Assembly: GCA_039995105.1 (NCBI GenBank)
Contig: CP146203.1
Coordinates: 3,465,543 to 3,529,542, forward strand
Direction of reading: 5' to 3'
Source of the DNA: Jonesiaceae bacterium BS-20
GTDB taxonomy: Bacteria > Actinomycetota > Actinomycetes > Actinomycetales > Cellulomonadaceae
DNA length: 64,000 nt
In this document: positions 24,201 through 32,041 of the stretch, in pieces
Position numbering within the stretch: position 1 is the first letter of the stretch
Layout of the letters: each line of letters starts with the position of its first letter
Translations under genes and position numbers: made by a program
The notes under the pieces: model-generated
What the model was told of the DNA's origin: nothing
What the model saw: only the letters and a program-made list of their open reading frames with translations
Databases searched by the model: none

Positions 24201-24797
24201 GGTATGGGCTGGAGGGCTCAGTCGAACATCATCAAATCCATGTTTCCTACCGCTCGCATAACGTCGGGCTTCCGGCCAGGCGCTATCACCGCGACTGGGA
24301 TTCCTTCCATGCACGGCAAGGGGCGTGCGGTCGACATCGCTCCGCCGTCAATGGCGATGTTTAACCGGCTGCTGGCTGCGTACCCGAACAGCCAGCAGAT
24401 CCTGTATTCCCCAGCTGGGGCCCGTCAGATCGTGTGGAACGGCCGCCGCGGTTCCACCTCTGGGATCACGAAGCAGATGCACTACAACCACGTGCACTGG
24501 GCCATGGCCAACGGTGGGGTCTTGCCGAATGACCTGAATTTCGGCACGTATGACACCGGCGGCGTCCTGCCCCCAGGGGACACGCTCGTCAGTAATAAGA
24601 CCGGCAAGCCTGAGCTGATTCTGAATGCTCAGCAGATCGCTCAGCTTTCACACCCGAGCGAACCTCTCGATCTTTCTGACAACACGATCGATGACCTTTC
24701 CAAATCGATCGCAAGCAAACTCGGCCCAATGAGCCGCAGCACAAAAGAAGTCAATGACGCGATCGATGATTCACGGATTCTGGAAAGGATGGAATAA
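21252..24797 (+). CDS. Tape measure protein with C-terminal peptidase-like domain
   Basis: 1181 residues from GTG 21252, with AGGAGG just before. N-terminal SIWLDVLPSLKGFG, then long Ala-rich coiled coil, hydrophobic helices (about 215-235 and 530-600), and repeated amphipathic segments with GWDWI. Near residues 1010-1080 are SMHGKGRAVDIA and HYNHVHWA, the zinc-ligand layout of M15-type D-Ala-D-Ala peptidases. It sets tail length and may open peptidoglycan during entry. Two AWDxMK repeats straddle a codon-style switch at 23385-23394. Confidence 0.92.
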   Translation: MAGDSIWLDVLPSLKGFGQALVSGTKKAGSDAGKSTGSAWSQAFKTAAGDGGAKAATDALIEQETRAKKAVKDAVREISQARSQQKEASARVVLAEEKLSDTVAKYGPDSAQAEAATLRLEAAREKQAGATYRAEAAEIQIREASNAAKVASEQLADAQGELNDETGKAPSLWARAKESMKSATEEGGRAEKVWGFVKDGFKNAGKAVGVGIAAVGAGIVAIGAKGIHGGLQRAMNIEDAQASLRGLGHDVDSIGQIMDNAMASVKGTSFGLGDAATIASTAVAAGIKPGEELERTLRLTANTAALARTGLDDMGSILNKVWTNGKVSTQELNQIADRGIPIWTNLAEHYGVSGSELQKMVSSGKVSATEFADVLENTVGNAAEEMGNTTRGAWANMMAALSRGGEKFLSNVFPMFKDGFTGLTELLDEIGPIVEEAGKTVGKWINDNVVPALKAAGKWVKESLIPAIQNLIGWVRDDLAPILEKVFKSIGTFIKEDALPALQSVGAFITDEAIPALKDLGGWLKDNKDWLLAIAVGVGSVAAAWGLWQVALTAWEIATKIGTGVQAAFNAVMNANPIMLVVTAVGALVAGLVYFFTQTETGKEIWAKFTGFLSDAWDSVTGALTVAWEAVQTGLKAGWDFIYAYIITPYVEYWKFVGSIFNAVKDGIVKAWDLMKTGLKIGWDWIKDKVFEPIKSGAQWVGDKFVLLKDNALAAWDRMKSNLKAGWDWISDKVFGPMKTGVEAIGTVFDKTKDFIGTAWDKIKAVAAKPVNFIIETVYTKGIKNVWDKIAGKIGLKLDLPTVPAIKMATGGVLPGYTPGKDVHHFDSPTAGRLSLSGGEAIMRPEFTRAMGGEAGIHRLNALARAGQLESQAFAGGGVWDRVKSGAKGAWNWTKGAAGATWDWTKNTAESVANFVSDPISAIAELIGKPVNDFLKTMAPGFVGDVLKQVPGKFLDGFGTWAKEKLFGRETEGGGGSGGPATPGMGWRAQSNIIKSMFPTARITSGFRPGAITATGIPSMHGKGRAVDIAPPSMAMFNRLLAAYPNSQQILYSPAGARQIVWNGRRGSTSGITKQMHYNHVHWAMANGGVLPNDLNFGTYDTGGVLPPGDTLVSNKTGKPELILNAQQIAQLSHPSEPLDLSDNTIDDLSKSIASKLGPMSRSTKEVNDAIDDSRILERME

Positions 24798-24800
24798 CCG

Positions 24801-27245
24801 ATGGCAATTGTGTGGGGTGGTTGGGCTGGCTCAACTACATACCGCCGTGAACGCGTCGGCGTGGATATCTCTGTTTCTGGTACGAAAGTAACGGTTGCGT
24901 ACTACTACCAGACTGACGGTGCGGTCTCTGATGGTCAGACGCTCGTGCGCTCCGGAGCGATCACAGGCAGCCAGAACTTTACTGCCAAGCAGACAGGGAC
25001 GAACGGTGGCTCTGGGCTGATCGCGACGAACTCTTTCACGGGAAGCCGTGGGTCTTCGTACACCATTGGTGCGAAGATTACCGGTGTTTGGACCGGTGCA
25101 GTCCCGTCAGTATCGACCACGGTGACGGTGCCGGCCTTGCGGCCTGCGAAACCGAACGCACCATCGATCACGAACCTGACGTCTTCAAGCTGCTCGGTGA
25201 TCGGTAGTGCACCGGCAAATAACGGTTCCGCGATCAATCTGTACGAATTTCAGCGCTCGAGTAATTCAACCTTTACCTCAGGGCTAGCCTCGATGACTAC
25301 CACTTCAGCAAGTGGTGGAGCCTTCGGCGGCATGACTGGGAACACGGATTACTGGGGCCGCTACCGTGTCCGGAACGGAGTCGGCTGGTCTGACTGGTCG
25401 AACGGCACCAAACTCCACACCAAACCGGTTGCCCCAAGTGCCCCGACAAACCCTAGTTCGAACAGAGTCTCGGACACTTCTATCACTTCGAAGTGGACCA
25501 GAACCGCAAGTACGGCAGCGCCTTGGGACCAAGTTATTCCCATCCGCTGGGATAACGTCACGGACAAGTGGACAAACCTGAACCCCTTAGCAGGGACCGC
25601 TACATCTTTCACGGACACTTCCGTCCGCGCCGACCGGCAATACCGATACCGGTTCCAGGCGAAAAACTCCGCAGGTACGTCCAATGCCACTACTGCCGCA
25701 ATCATTAACACCACCCCCGGGGCACCAACGAGCTTAAAGGCAGTAAAAGTTGGCGATTCAATCAGAACCACGTTCACCCCAGGGGCCTCATACCCGGTCA
25801 CGCATGAAGTCTGGCACCAAGCAGGCACCAGCACACCGGTATTACTGCAAACCTTGGCAGCAGGAACAAACGAATATACCCACACAAACCCCTCGAATCT
25901 GGTCACGCACACGTACCAAATCCGAGCAAAAGCACCAAGCCCCGTACTGTACTCAACCTCTGTCACATCAAACACAGTCCAACTGGCCGCACCACCAAAC
26001 CCGCCGACGATCGAACTCACCGCCGTCGGGGACATCACCACAACACAAATCACCACCACCTGGGAACCCAACCCAGTTGACTCTTCGGAGCAACGCCAGT
26101 ACCAAGTCCGTACACGCCAACAAGGCACCAGTACCTGGGCAACAGAGCCAATACAAACAGGCGAAAACACTACCTACACGTGGGCCCCCGCCATATGGGC
26201 CAACGGCCAAACCGCAGAAATCGAAGTACGCACATGGGGCGTCCACACAACCCCATCTCCATGGTCCGCAACCGCAACCGCCAGATTCTCCGCCACCCCG
26301 GCCGTTACCATCACAGCACCAGCTACCATTTACCACGCTCCAACCCTCACCGTGGAATGGGAGTACTACCAAGCAGAAAACCTGCCACAAGCCCAGTGGT
26401 ATGTCGAGCTCATCAACGAAAACGGCTCCACCGTCCAAACCCGCCAAGGGACCGGACCCACCACACTCGCGGCCTTTGCATTCGTGATGCCAGATGCGAC
26501 TGCGTGGACAATTCGGGTAGTAGCGCGCTCGGGTGCAGGAATCTGGTCACTTCCAGTGGAGCAAGGCTTCACAGTTGACTACCCAGCCCCGCAAGTTCCA
26601 TCGATCAGCCTGGAGTACCTAAGCGATTCGGGGGCCGTAGAAATCGGCGTTGAGAACCCCGAGGCAGTAGATCAGCAACCAGAAGCCGCGTATAACCAAA
26701 TCCTCCGAGCAATCAACGATGGCCCCTGGATTGAGGTTGCTACAGAAATCGCAACGAACGGTACTGTAATCGACCCAACCCCTCAAATCGCAGGTGTGAA
26801 TCGGTATAAAGCAATCGCCTGGTCAAGCCTGCCTTCGACAGCGGAGAGTGAAGTCGTCGAAGTTACGGTTAGCGAGCCAGGCTGGATATACGTCAACTAC
26901 GGGCCCGCATTCGCCAACTTCGTCCGAGTTTACGGATCACCATCACTTGGTGGTGGCATCTCACGCCCAAAAACGAAACGCAAATACGCCGGCCGCAAAC
27001 GTGCCACAGCCTTTCTAGGCGAAGGTGCAGAGCGTGACATCAAAGTCTCAGCAGTGCTCACCCCAGAAGCACCATCACTATTTGAATGGGAGCAAGCAGT
27101 AGAAGAGGCCACCGATATCTGCTACCGCGACCCTAAAGGCCGCAGAATCTTCGGTACCTTCGACGGCTTCAGCCATCAATGGCAACGCGCTCGCGGTATT
27201 TGCCAGATTAGTTTTACGGTGGATGAGAGTGATTATCGTGAATAG
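24801..27245 (+). CDS. Minor tail protein with FN3-like repeats and distal-tail end
   Basis: 814 residues. After an N-terminal beta region come several fibronectin-III-like domains (for example KPVAPSAPTNP, APPNPPTIELTAVG) between about residues 110 and 640. The last 120 residues (RPKTKRKYAGRKRATAFLG, DICYRDPKGRRIFGTFDGF) resemble a distal tail protein. So adhesion-like and tail-tip parts are in one chain. Codons are extremely A/C-rich from about 25600 to 26466. Confidence 0.8.
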   Translation: MAIVWGGWAGSTTYRRERVGVDISVSGTKVTVAYYYQTDGAVSDGQTLVRSGAITGSQNFTAKQTGTNGGSGLIATNSFTGSRGSSYTIGAKITGVWTGAVPSVSTTVTVPALRPAKPNAPSITNLTSSSCSVIGSAPANNGSAINLYEFQRSSNSTFTSGLASMTTTSASGGAFGGMTGNTDYWGRYRVRNGVGWSDWSNGTKLHTKPVAPSAPTNPSSNRVSDTSITSKWTRTASTAAPWDQVIPIRWDNVTDKWTNLNPLAGTATSFTDTSVRADRQYRYRFQAKNSAGTSNATTAAIINTTPGAPTSLKAVKVGDSIRTTFTPGASYPVTHEVWHQAGTSTPVLLQTLAAGTNEYTHTNPSNLVTHTYQIRAKAPSPVLYSTSVTSNTVQLAAPPNPPTIELTAVGDITTTQITTTWEPNPVDSSEQRQYQVRTRQQGTSTWATEPIQTGENTTYTWAPAIWANGQTAEIEVRTWGVHTTPSPWSATATARFSATPAVTITAPATIYHAPTLTVEWEYYQAENLPQAQWYVELINENGSTVQTRQGTGPTTLAAFAFVMPDATAWTIRVVARSGAGIWSLPVEQGFTVDYPAPQVPSISLEYLSDSGAVEIGVENPEAVDQQPEAAYNQILRAINDGPWIEVATEIATNGTVIDPTPQIAGVNRYKAIAWSSLPSTAESEVVEVTVSEPGWIYVNYGPAFANFVRVYGSPSLGGGISRPKTKRKYAGRKRATAFLGEGAERDIKVSAVLTPEAPSLFEWEQAVEEATDICYRDPKGRRIFGTFDGFSHQWQRARGICQISFTVDESDYRE

Positions 27246-28308
27246 TACAAGGATTCCTCAGCAGATCTTGGCTTCTACCTTGGAGCCAAGGTTTACGTAT
27301 GACTTGCTTGATCTTGATGATCGGGTGATTGGTGAGATTGATGGTGTCACGGGAGGAAACTTGCAGCATTCTGCCTCTACGACGGTGAAGCAGGGTGGGA
27401 GTCTTGAAGTCGTGGATGTAGATGGTATCGATTGGCTTCACGCCAGGGTGAAGGTCTGGCGCCATGTAGGGGATTTGAAGTGGAGTCGAGGGGTCTATAT
27501 CCCTTCGGCTCCGATGGACCGTTGGGTAGACGGGCAAATGATCTGGGATGTAGAGCTGCAGGGAAAGCTCTCATTGCTTTCACAGGATGAAGTTGCTGAT
27601 TGGGTCGAAGTACCCGAGGGCACATTGGTGACCGGGTTTGTGACTGACTATCTTCATTCGCTGGGTCATGAGAATCTCCGGATTACGGAGTCTGATTTGC
27701 GGTTGCGGACCGGCCGCGCTTTTGCTCCTGGTACGACCTCGCTGCACATCCTGAATGATCTTCTTGATTCCATTAGTTATTGGGGGATGCAGGCAGGCTT
27801 GGATGGATACTTGGAGGCCAAACCGTACGTCAGGCCGGCTGATCGGCCTGCACGGTACCACTTCGTGAATGGTGAGAATTGCATCTACCTGGATGATCTG
27901 AAGAAAGAAAACCCGTTATACAAGGTGCCCAACAGGTTCTTGGTGTTTCAGACTGAGGAATCGGAGCGGCCACCGCTGGTGGGAGTTGCAGAAAATCTTG
28001 ATCCGGATTCACCTTTCTCTATTCCCAATAGGGGAGTGATCGCCGAGCGTGAAGAGAATTCTGATTTGGCCACTAAGCCCGAGTTGGACGCTCGAGCTCG
28101 GACGAGGCTGCTCGAGCGAATGAGTAATAACGCAAATGTTGAGTTGCAGCACGCACCCTTGCCACTTGAGCTGAATGAAGCGATCACGCTCGAGCGCAGT
28201 GGTACTAGCATCCAGGGGCTTCACACGGTGCAGTCAATGACTGAATCACTTGTTTTTGATGCCGATATTCAAACTACTGTGAGGGAGGTGGCTCGAATTG
28301 GCCAGTGA
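27238..28308 (+). CDS. Minor tail (tail tip) protein
   Basis: 356 residues from GTG 27238, which overlaps the previous stop (an ATG at 27223 is the alternative). It contains a LDLDDRVIGEIDGVTGG start and a beta-rich body with WDVELQGKLSLLSQD, as in actinophage tail-tip proteins that follow the distal tail gene. Likely part of the baseplate carrying the fibre. The GAGGGAGG for the next gene lies within its end. Confidence 0.75.
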   Translation: MNSTRIPQQILASTLEPRFTYDLLDLDDRVIGEIDGVTGGNLQHSASTTVKQGGSLEVVDVDGIDWLHARVKVWRHVGDLKWSRGVYIPSAPMDRWVDGQMIWDVELQGKLSLLSQDEVADWVEVPEGTLVTGFVTDYLHSLGHENLRITESDLRLRTGRAFAPGTTSLHILNDLLDSISYWGMQAGLDGYLEAKPYVRPADRPARYHFVNGENCIYLDDLKKENPLYKVPNRFLVFQTEESERPPLVGVAENLDPDSPFSIPNRGVIAEREENSDLATKPELDARARTRLLERMSNNANVELQHAPLPLELNEAITLERSGTSIQGLHTVQSMTESLVFDADIQTTVREVARIGQ

Positions 28309-29068
28309 TTTCAAAGGCCTCACGGGGATACTACATAGCCTTTCGCAACGGATCCGGGCTGTAGACCAAAAAATCCCATCACGCCCTGGATGGGCCACAG
28401 TTATGGCTGTGGATCCACTGAAGATCTTGCCTGATCTGTCGGAGGTGGTGCTCCAAAATCGGATGGAGAACCTTGCCGGCATCCTTGAGGTAGGGGACCG
28501 CGTCTCGTATCAGCTTGTCGGTACAACTATATATATCTGGGGGAAAGCCGGCATCGGTGATCACGAAATCACTTCGAGACGGGTGCCGACTCTCGCTGCC
28601 GGTGATGCTTATATCGCTAGGCTCGAAGCATTGGGAATCCCCACACTGGGAACCAGAATTTTCGTAACTTCTGAGAATCAAGATTATGTAAAACTAAATG
28701 GTGACATTTGGGGCAAAGTCGTGGCTATTGCTGGTGGTCTTGCTTGGGTCAATGCGCCACTAGAGCCGGCGTACAATAATTCCGGTGGCACGGCTGGCAG
28801 GCTCCAATTCGCTACCGATGGGCTAACCGTGTGGGTGCGCGGTGGGACTGACGGGCCCCGCGTACAGAATGAATACACGATCGTTGCCCATATCCCGGAT
28901 GGATTCCCAGCCCCAGCCATTCACCACCGCGTAGGAACATTCGGTGGAGGTGGACGTGTAGCGGGGCTTGAAGTTGGCCCTGACCCAGAGCGCCTAATTA
29001 AGCAGGTGATACGTGATCCGATTGCCAACACGTGGATAGCCGCAAACACGAGTTATCCCGCGATTTAG
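28298..29068 (+). CDS. Tail fibre/receptor-binding protein, expressed form of invertible locus
   Basis: 256 residues from TTG 28298, nine bases after GGAGG. Residues 1-127 are the constant part. From residue 128 (QDYVKLNGD) begins the swappable module A, 129 residues, beta-rich, ending at 29068. The junction DNA (28678-28706) is repeated inverted at 29379-29407 and in part at 29823-29834, each followed in the same phase by another module on the minus strand. It probably binds the host surface at the tail tip. Confidence 0.85.
   Translation: MASDFKGLTGILHSLSQRIRAVDQKIPSRPGWATVMAVDPLKILPDLSEVVLQNRMENLAGILEVGDRVSYQLVGTTIYIWGKAGIGDHEITSRRVPTLAAGDAYIARLEALGIPTLGTRIFVTSENQDYVKLNGDIWGKVVAIAGGLAWVNAPLEPAYNNSGGTAGRLQFATDGLTVWVRGGTDGPRVQNEYTIVAHIPDGFPAPAIHHRVGTFGGGGRVAGLEVGPDPERLIKQVIRDPIANTWIAANTSYPAI
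28678..28706 (+). repeat. Fibre inversion site A (expressed position)
   Basis: 29-bp sequence beginning TCAAGATTATGT, inside codons 127-137 of the fibre gene. It is an exact inverted match of 29379-29407. The first 12 bases also match site C. It marks the boundary between constant and variable parts. Confidence 0.9.
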
Positions 29069-29407
29069 ATCATGTAGCTGGCATGCCCTACTCTGCGGGT
29101 TACGCCGGTTTGCGATGGGATGCGTAGAGCATTCGTGGATAGGTATGTGGGGTTCTTGTCGCCGCCACCGTACTGATATTCGATGCCAGCAATAATCTGT
29201 TTCGGGCGAAGTTTCACGGGCCAGACTGCCACCAGCGTGTCACCAGTGATCGAACCGGTCAGATCCCACTGCACAAAAACATGGCGACCATCGCGCTCCC
29301 ACGCGATCGTTCCAGTGACCCCTATTGGGGTTTCGGTGTCACTCTCTCGATCCGCAGAACTGTAAATTTGTGCCCATTTGTCACCATTTAGTTTTACATA
29401 ATCTTGA
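29065..29407 (-). CDS. Silent fibre module B (no own start)
   Basis: Minus-strand open frame of 113 residues beginning at the inverted repeat (QDYVKLNGDKWAQ) and ending at 29065. Its stop overlaps the stop of the expressed module A from the opposite strand. It lacks a proper start or ribosome-binding site at the repeat; an in-frame extension to 29526 runs antiphase through module C and is probably meaningless. Inversion between sites A and B would fuse it in frame to the constant part. Confidence 0.8.
29379..29407 (-). repeat. Fibre inversion site B
   Basis: Exact 29-bp inverted copy of site A at the head of silent module B. Its identity over 29 bp contrasts with no DNA similarity beyond it, as expected for a recombination site. 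Confidence 0.9.
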
Positions 29408-29434
29408 CTCACGGCAACGCTCTGACCAGCAAGT

Positions 29435-29833
29435 TTATTGTGCCAGCCATACGGCCTGCACGGGTAGCCATGCGCCGGCCCCTTGCGTGCCCGAGTATCG
29501 GGAGCCGTAAAAATTGCCGTTTTCATAAATCACTAAGAGCCACCTTTCGGTGCCGGACCCTTGGCAGACAATCTCGGTTTTCCTCTGCGGCCGGTACCCG
29601 GCCGGGATCACGCCGATCTGTAATTGATTCTCCGCGATAGGGAAAATTCCTGCCTTCTTTGGGCTGTACGTCGCGCTGAATTGCACCCAATTCCCATCCC
29701 TCGTGACCGTGGGAGCGGGCGAACCCCCGTACACCTCAAAATCGGCGGTGTTAGTGACCGCCACTCCCATCACACCATCTTTTCCAGCGGTTTTGATGGC
29801 TACGAATCCGCTGGAACCGAGCACATAATCTTG
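29435..29833 (-). CDS. Silent fibre module C (no own start)
   Basis: Minus-strand frame of 132 residues beginning QDYVLGSSGFVAIKTAG at the third core copy and ending with TAA at 29435-29437, 27 nt before site B. It shares with modules A and B a G-x-W/V-V strand and a P-x-G-[FY]-x-P-type loop (VIPAGYRPQ; HIPDGFPAP in A), so it looks like a third version of the same head fold. Recombination of sites A and C would bring it under the expressed start. Confidence 0.75.
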   Translation of the reverse strand, partial: QDYVLGSSGFVAIKTAGKDGVMGVAVTNTADFEVYGGSPAPTVTRDGNWVQFSATYSPKKAGIFPIAENQLQIGVIPAGYRPQRKTEIVCQGSGTERWLLVIYENGNFYGSRYSGTQGAGAWLPVQAVWLAQ

Positions 29834-29834
29834 A
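29823..29834 (-). repeat. Fibre inversion site C (12-bp core)
   Basis: TCAAGATTATGT on the minus strand, matching the first 12 bases of sites A and B in the same codon phase (CAA GAT TAT GT). The flanks differ, which suggests the core is the minimal crossover site. Confidence 0.75.
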
Positions 29835-29892
29835 GTACCGGCAGGTCTCCCACCAGCACTTATACCACCCCCAGACCGTAAAGGCGGCTTTC

Positions 29893-30270
29893 GTGGAATT
29901 AATTATCCCCATCATTGTGGCCGTGATCGGCACGCTCGGCACAGGGGGTTTGATCGGAGTAGTCCTAACCCACTGGCGTGAAGGCCCCAAAAATGAAGCA
30001 GAAACCCTCAAAACCCATGCTGAAGCTGAAGGCGTTAATGCTGATACTGAGAAGACCTTGGCTGATGCCGCAAAAGTAAAAGCGGAAGCGGCTGAAGTCA
30101 TCGCCAACGCGGCAATGAATCTCGTTGAAACCTTGCAAGAGCAAGTAGTTGAGCTTGAGGATCAACTGCCGGTCGCGGTTGATTACGCCCAGGTCCTACG
30201 GGATCACATCTACCGCCAGCTTCCGCCACCACCACCCGCGTGGCCTATCAAACTCAAACGCAGACGCTAA
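29893..30270 (+). CDS. Membrane-anchored coiled-coil protein (DUF2746-like)
   Basis: 125 residues from GTG 29893. One N-terminal membrane helix (IIPIIVAVIGTLGTGGLIGVVLTHW) is followed by an Ala/Glu/Lys-rich helix (about 35-95) and a Pro-rich, basic end. It resembles small proteins encoded between fibre and lysin genes in actinophages (DUF2746 group). Possibly holin-like or lysis-associated. It begins 59 nt after the last inversion core, marking the end of the invertible locus. Confidence 0.6.
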   Translation: MELIIPIIVAVIGTLGTGGLIGVVLTHWREGPKNEAETLKTHAEAEGVNADTEKTLADAAKVKAEAAEVIANAAMNLVETLQEQVVELEDQLPVAVDYAQVLRDHIYRQLPPPPPAWPIKLKRRR

Positions 30271-30272
30271 TC

Positions 30273-30298
30273 AAAAGCACCCGCCCGGGTGCTTTTTT
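30273..30298 (+). terminator. Rho-independent terminator
   Basis: AAAAGCACCC (30273-30282) pairs with GGGTGCTTTT (30287-30296), followed by TT, two bases after the preceding stop. Confidence 0.85.
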
Positions 30299-30323
30299 CA
30301 TGCCCAAAACTAAGGAGGCTCCG

Positions 30324-30434
30324 ATGGCTGCATCGGAAGAGTTCCCGGTCATTCTTGACGATGACCTTCCCGAGGGTTTCGACCCTGACACCCTCGACTG
30401 CAATTGCGACCAGGAGGATGACCATGAGCACTGA
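30324..30434 (+). CDS. Very small acidic protein before the lysin
   Basis: 36 residues from ATG 30324, with AAGGAGG at 30312-30318. Highly acidic ([15 protein letters not shown]) with a Cys/His/Asp end ([11 protein letters not shown]). It overlaps the lysin start by 11 bases. Strong ribosome-binding site and coupling support it; function unknown. Confidence 0.55.
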   Translation: MAASEEFPVILDDDLPEGFDPDTLDCNCDQEDDHEH

Positions 30435-31566
30435 TCTGCAAATTATTCCCCGCTCTGTTTGGGGTGCGAAGTACCGTGATGGCTTTGGCACCAGGGCCGT
30501 AGGCGATCTTGAAGATTGGCTGCATCACTCGGTGACCACACACCTCAAGGGAGATGCCGAGTTTCAGGCCGAGTGCGCAGAGATGCGCCGTATCGAACAG
30601 ATAGGGCAAGACCGATTCGGCGGCGGCATGCCCTACACCACCGTCATTTTCCCTTCAGGAAGGGTATTCCAAGGCCACTCCTTCCACCGCATTGGCGCTC
30701 ACACACAGGGCCACAATACTAAAGGTAGCGGCCACGCCCTGGCTGGGAATTACATGACCCTCAAACCCACTCCGGCCCAAGAAGCTTCTATTGCCAAGCT
30801 CCTGCAGTATGAGAAAGCCAACGGGATCAATCGTGATTCCAGGTTGAATGGTGGTCACCGTGATACGAAGGCGACTGCTTGCCCTGGTAATGCGGCTTAC
30901 CCGCGGATCCCTGCTATCAATAAGGCCGCCTTGGGTGCCGTGGTCATAGCACCGATCCCCCCTAAACCTGCTGGCAAGCGCGTACTCACGTATGGGTCGA
31001 AGGGCAAGGATGTAGCCACGCTGCAGACTTTCCTTAAGGTCTGCAGCCTGTACACAGGCCTGATCGATGAGAGCTTCGGCCCAGCAACCTTGATCGGGCT
31101 CAAGGCATACCAAACTGCCGTAGGGCTTTCACCTGATGGGTCTTGTGGGCCGCTCACGTGGGCAAAGATCGATGCTGATGTGAAACCGCCGGCTAAACCA
31201 GCACCGAAGCCGCCCGCACCGCCTGCTACTTCTGGTGGCACGTACACCGTAAAACGTGGCGATGCACTCTCGGTGATTGCCCAACGCCATGGCACCACAA
31301 CCGCGGCCTTGGTAAAGCTGAACGGCATCAAAGACCCCAACAAAATTAGCGTGGGCCAGAAGATCAAACTCCCTGCAGGAGCAAAACCGCCTGCAGCGAC
31401 TAAGCCCAAACCAGCGCCGGCCAAGCAGTACTACACCGTAAAACGTGGTGATGCCCTATCCGTAATCGCGCAGCGCCACAAAACCACCACTGCGGCCTTG
31501 GTGAAACTGAACGGCATCAAGAACGCCAACCTGATCACTGTAGGCCAACGCCTACGCATCAAGTAA
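30424..31566 (+). CDS. Endolysin: amidase with peptidoglycan-binding and two LysM domains
   Basis: 380 residues from ATG 30424, with AGGAGG upstream. Residues about 5-160 are an N-acetylmuramoyl-L-alanine amidase (Amidase_2/PGRP type: WLHHSVTTH, and [13 protein letters not shown] with zinc ligands). Residues about 180-245 are a PG_binding_1 domain ([27 protein letters not shown]). Two LysM repeats ([16 protein letters not shown]) follow after Pro-rich linkers. It cleaves host peptidoglycan at lysis; no signal peptide, so holin-dependent release. Confidence 0.95.
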   Translation: MSTDLQIIPRSVWGAKYRDGFGTRAVGDLEDWLHHSVTTHLKGDAEFQAECAEMRRIEQIGQDRFGGGMPYTTVIFPSGRVFQGHSFHRIGAHTQGHNTKGSGHALAGNYMTLKPTPAQEASIAKLLQYEKANGINRDSRLNGGHRDTKATACPGNAAYPRIPAINKAALGAVVIAPIPPKPAGKRVLTYGSKGKDVATLQTFLKVCSLYTGLIDESFGPATLIGLKAYQTAVGLSPDGSCGPLTWAKIDADVKPPAKPAPKPPAPPATSGGTYTVKRGDALSVIAQRHGTTTAALVKLNGIKDPNKISVGQKIKLPAGAKPPAATKPKPAPAKQYYTVKRGDALSVIAQRHKTTTAALVKLNGIKNANLITVGQRLRIK

Positions 31567-31575
31567 GGAGGAAAC

Positions 31576-31782
31576 ATGTCTGATCAAAAACGCACTGTCG
31601 GCCCAGTAACAGCCGCTTCAGCAGGGGCTACAGCCGTCAGCACCGTACTGTTCTGGTGTATTCGCCACTTCACAGGTGTTGATGTCCCATATGAAGTCCA
31701 AGGAGCAGTCACCATTCTCTTTGCTCTGGCCGGTGGTTACCTCGTCAAACCCGGCACCGGCAAGCGCAAAGCAGACCAATAA
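31576..31782 (+). CDS. Holin-like membrane protein
   Basis: 68 residues with two hydrophobic stretches (about 12-28 and 41-57) and a basic C-terminus, typical of small actinophage holins, directly downstream of the endolysin. Predicted to form membrane lesions that release the lysin. AAGGAGGAAAC precedes the ATG. Confidence 0.8.
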   Translation: MSDQKRTVGPVTAASAGATAVSTVLFWCIRHFTGVDVPYEVQGAVTILFALAGGYLVKPGTGKRKADQ

Positions 31783-31793
31783 CCAAGCATGAC

Positions 31794-31827
31794 AATGGCC
31801 CCGCCCTCAACCGAGGGTGGGGCCATT
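31794..31827. terminator. Bidirectional hairpin terminating the late operon
   Basis: AATGGCCCC-g-CCCTC (31794-31808) pairs with GAGGG-t-GGGGCCATT (31813-31827), loop AACC, between the holin and the convergent HTH gene. No long T-run, but very stable. Confidence 0.7.
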
Positions 31828-31841
31828 ACTGCGCTCGCAGC

Positions 31842-32039
31842 CTATTCCTGAGAGTCAGGTCTAGGTACTCGCTTTTTGCGTGGGCGTGCAGCATCCCAGG
31901 TATCGATCGTTTCGGGGAGCCACCCGCGAGTAGTTCCGATGTACGCATCTGGCTTGGGGAGATTGTACTTGGCCACGCTATTGCGTGAGACCCCGAGCCG
32001 GTCCGCGATCTCTTGAAGTGATAGGTAAGCCGTCGACAT
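31842..32039 (-). CDS. Helix-turn-helix protein near the attachment end
   Basis: 65 residues with a MerR/HTH_17-type motif (YLSLQEIADRLGVSRNSVAKY) and a wing GTTRGWLPETIDTW, plus a basic end. Similar to excisionases or small regulators. It is last in a leftward three-gene cassette next to the attachment end, so excisionase or control of the cassette are both possible. Confidence 0.65.
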   Translation of the reverse strand: MSTAYLSLQEIADRLGVSRNSVAKYNLPKPDAYIGTTRGWLPETIDTWDAARPRKKRVPRPDSQE

Positions 32040-32041
32040 GG

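Larger units (their letters stand above)
18..31840 (+). repeat. Dispersed one-orientation decamer GCGCTCGCRG (10 copies in prophage)
   Basis: GCGCTCGCGG at 18, 1070, 8496, 15411, 19714, 23385 and 27187; GCGCTCGCAG at 7148, 18586 and 31831 (first base given), all on the plus strand; no reverse copy noticed in the prophage. Copies occur in coding sequence in different frames and in two intergenic gaps, so they are not explained by a protein motif. Most sit exactly where the top strand changes from A/C-rich to G/T-rich. Confidence 0.75.

Noticed and set aside
25361..26170. Minus-strand 269-codon frame in the FN3 tail gene
   Set aside because: Antisense of supported FN3 domains; created by A/C-rich codons on the plus strand lacking reverse stops.
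29408..29526. In-frame extension of silent module B to an ATG at 29526
   Set aside because: It overlaps the end of module C in another frame and lacks a ribosome-binding site; the recombination site is the natural module boundary.
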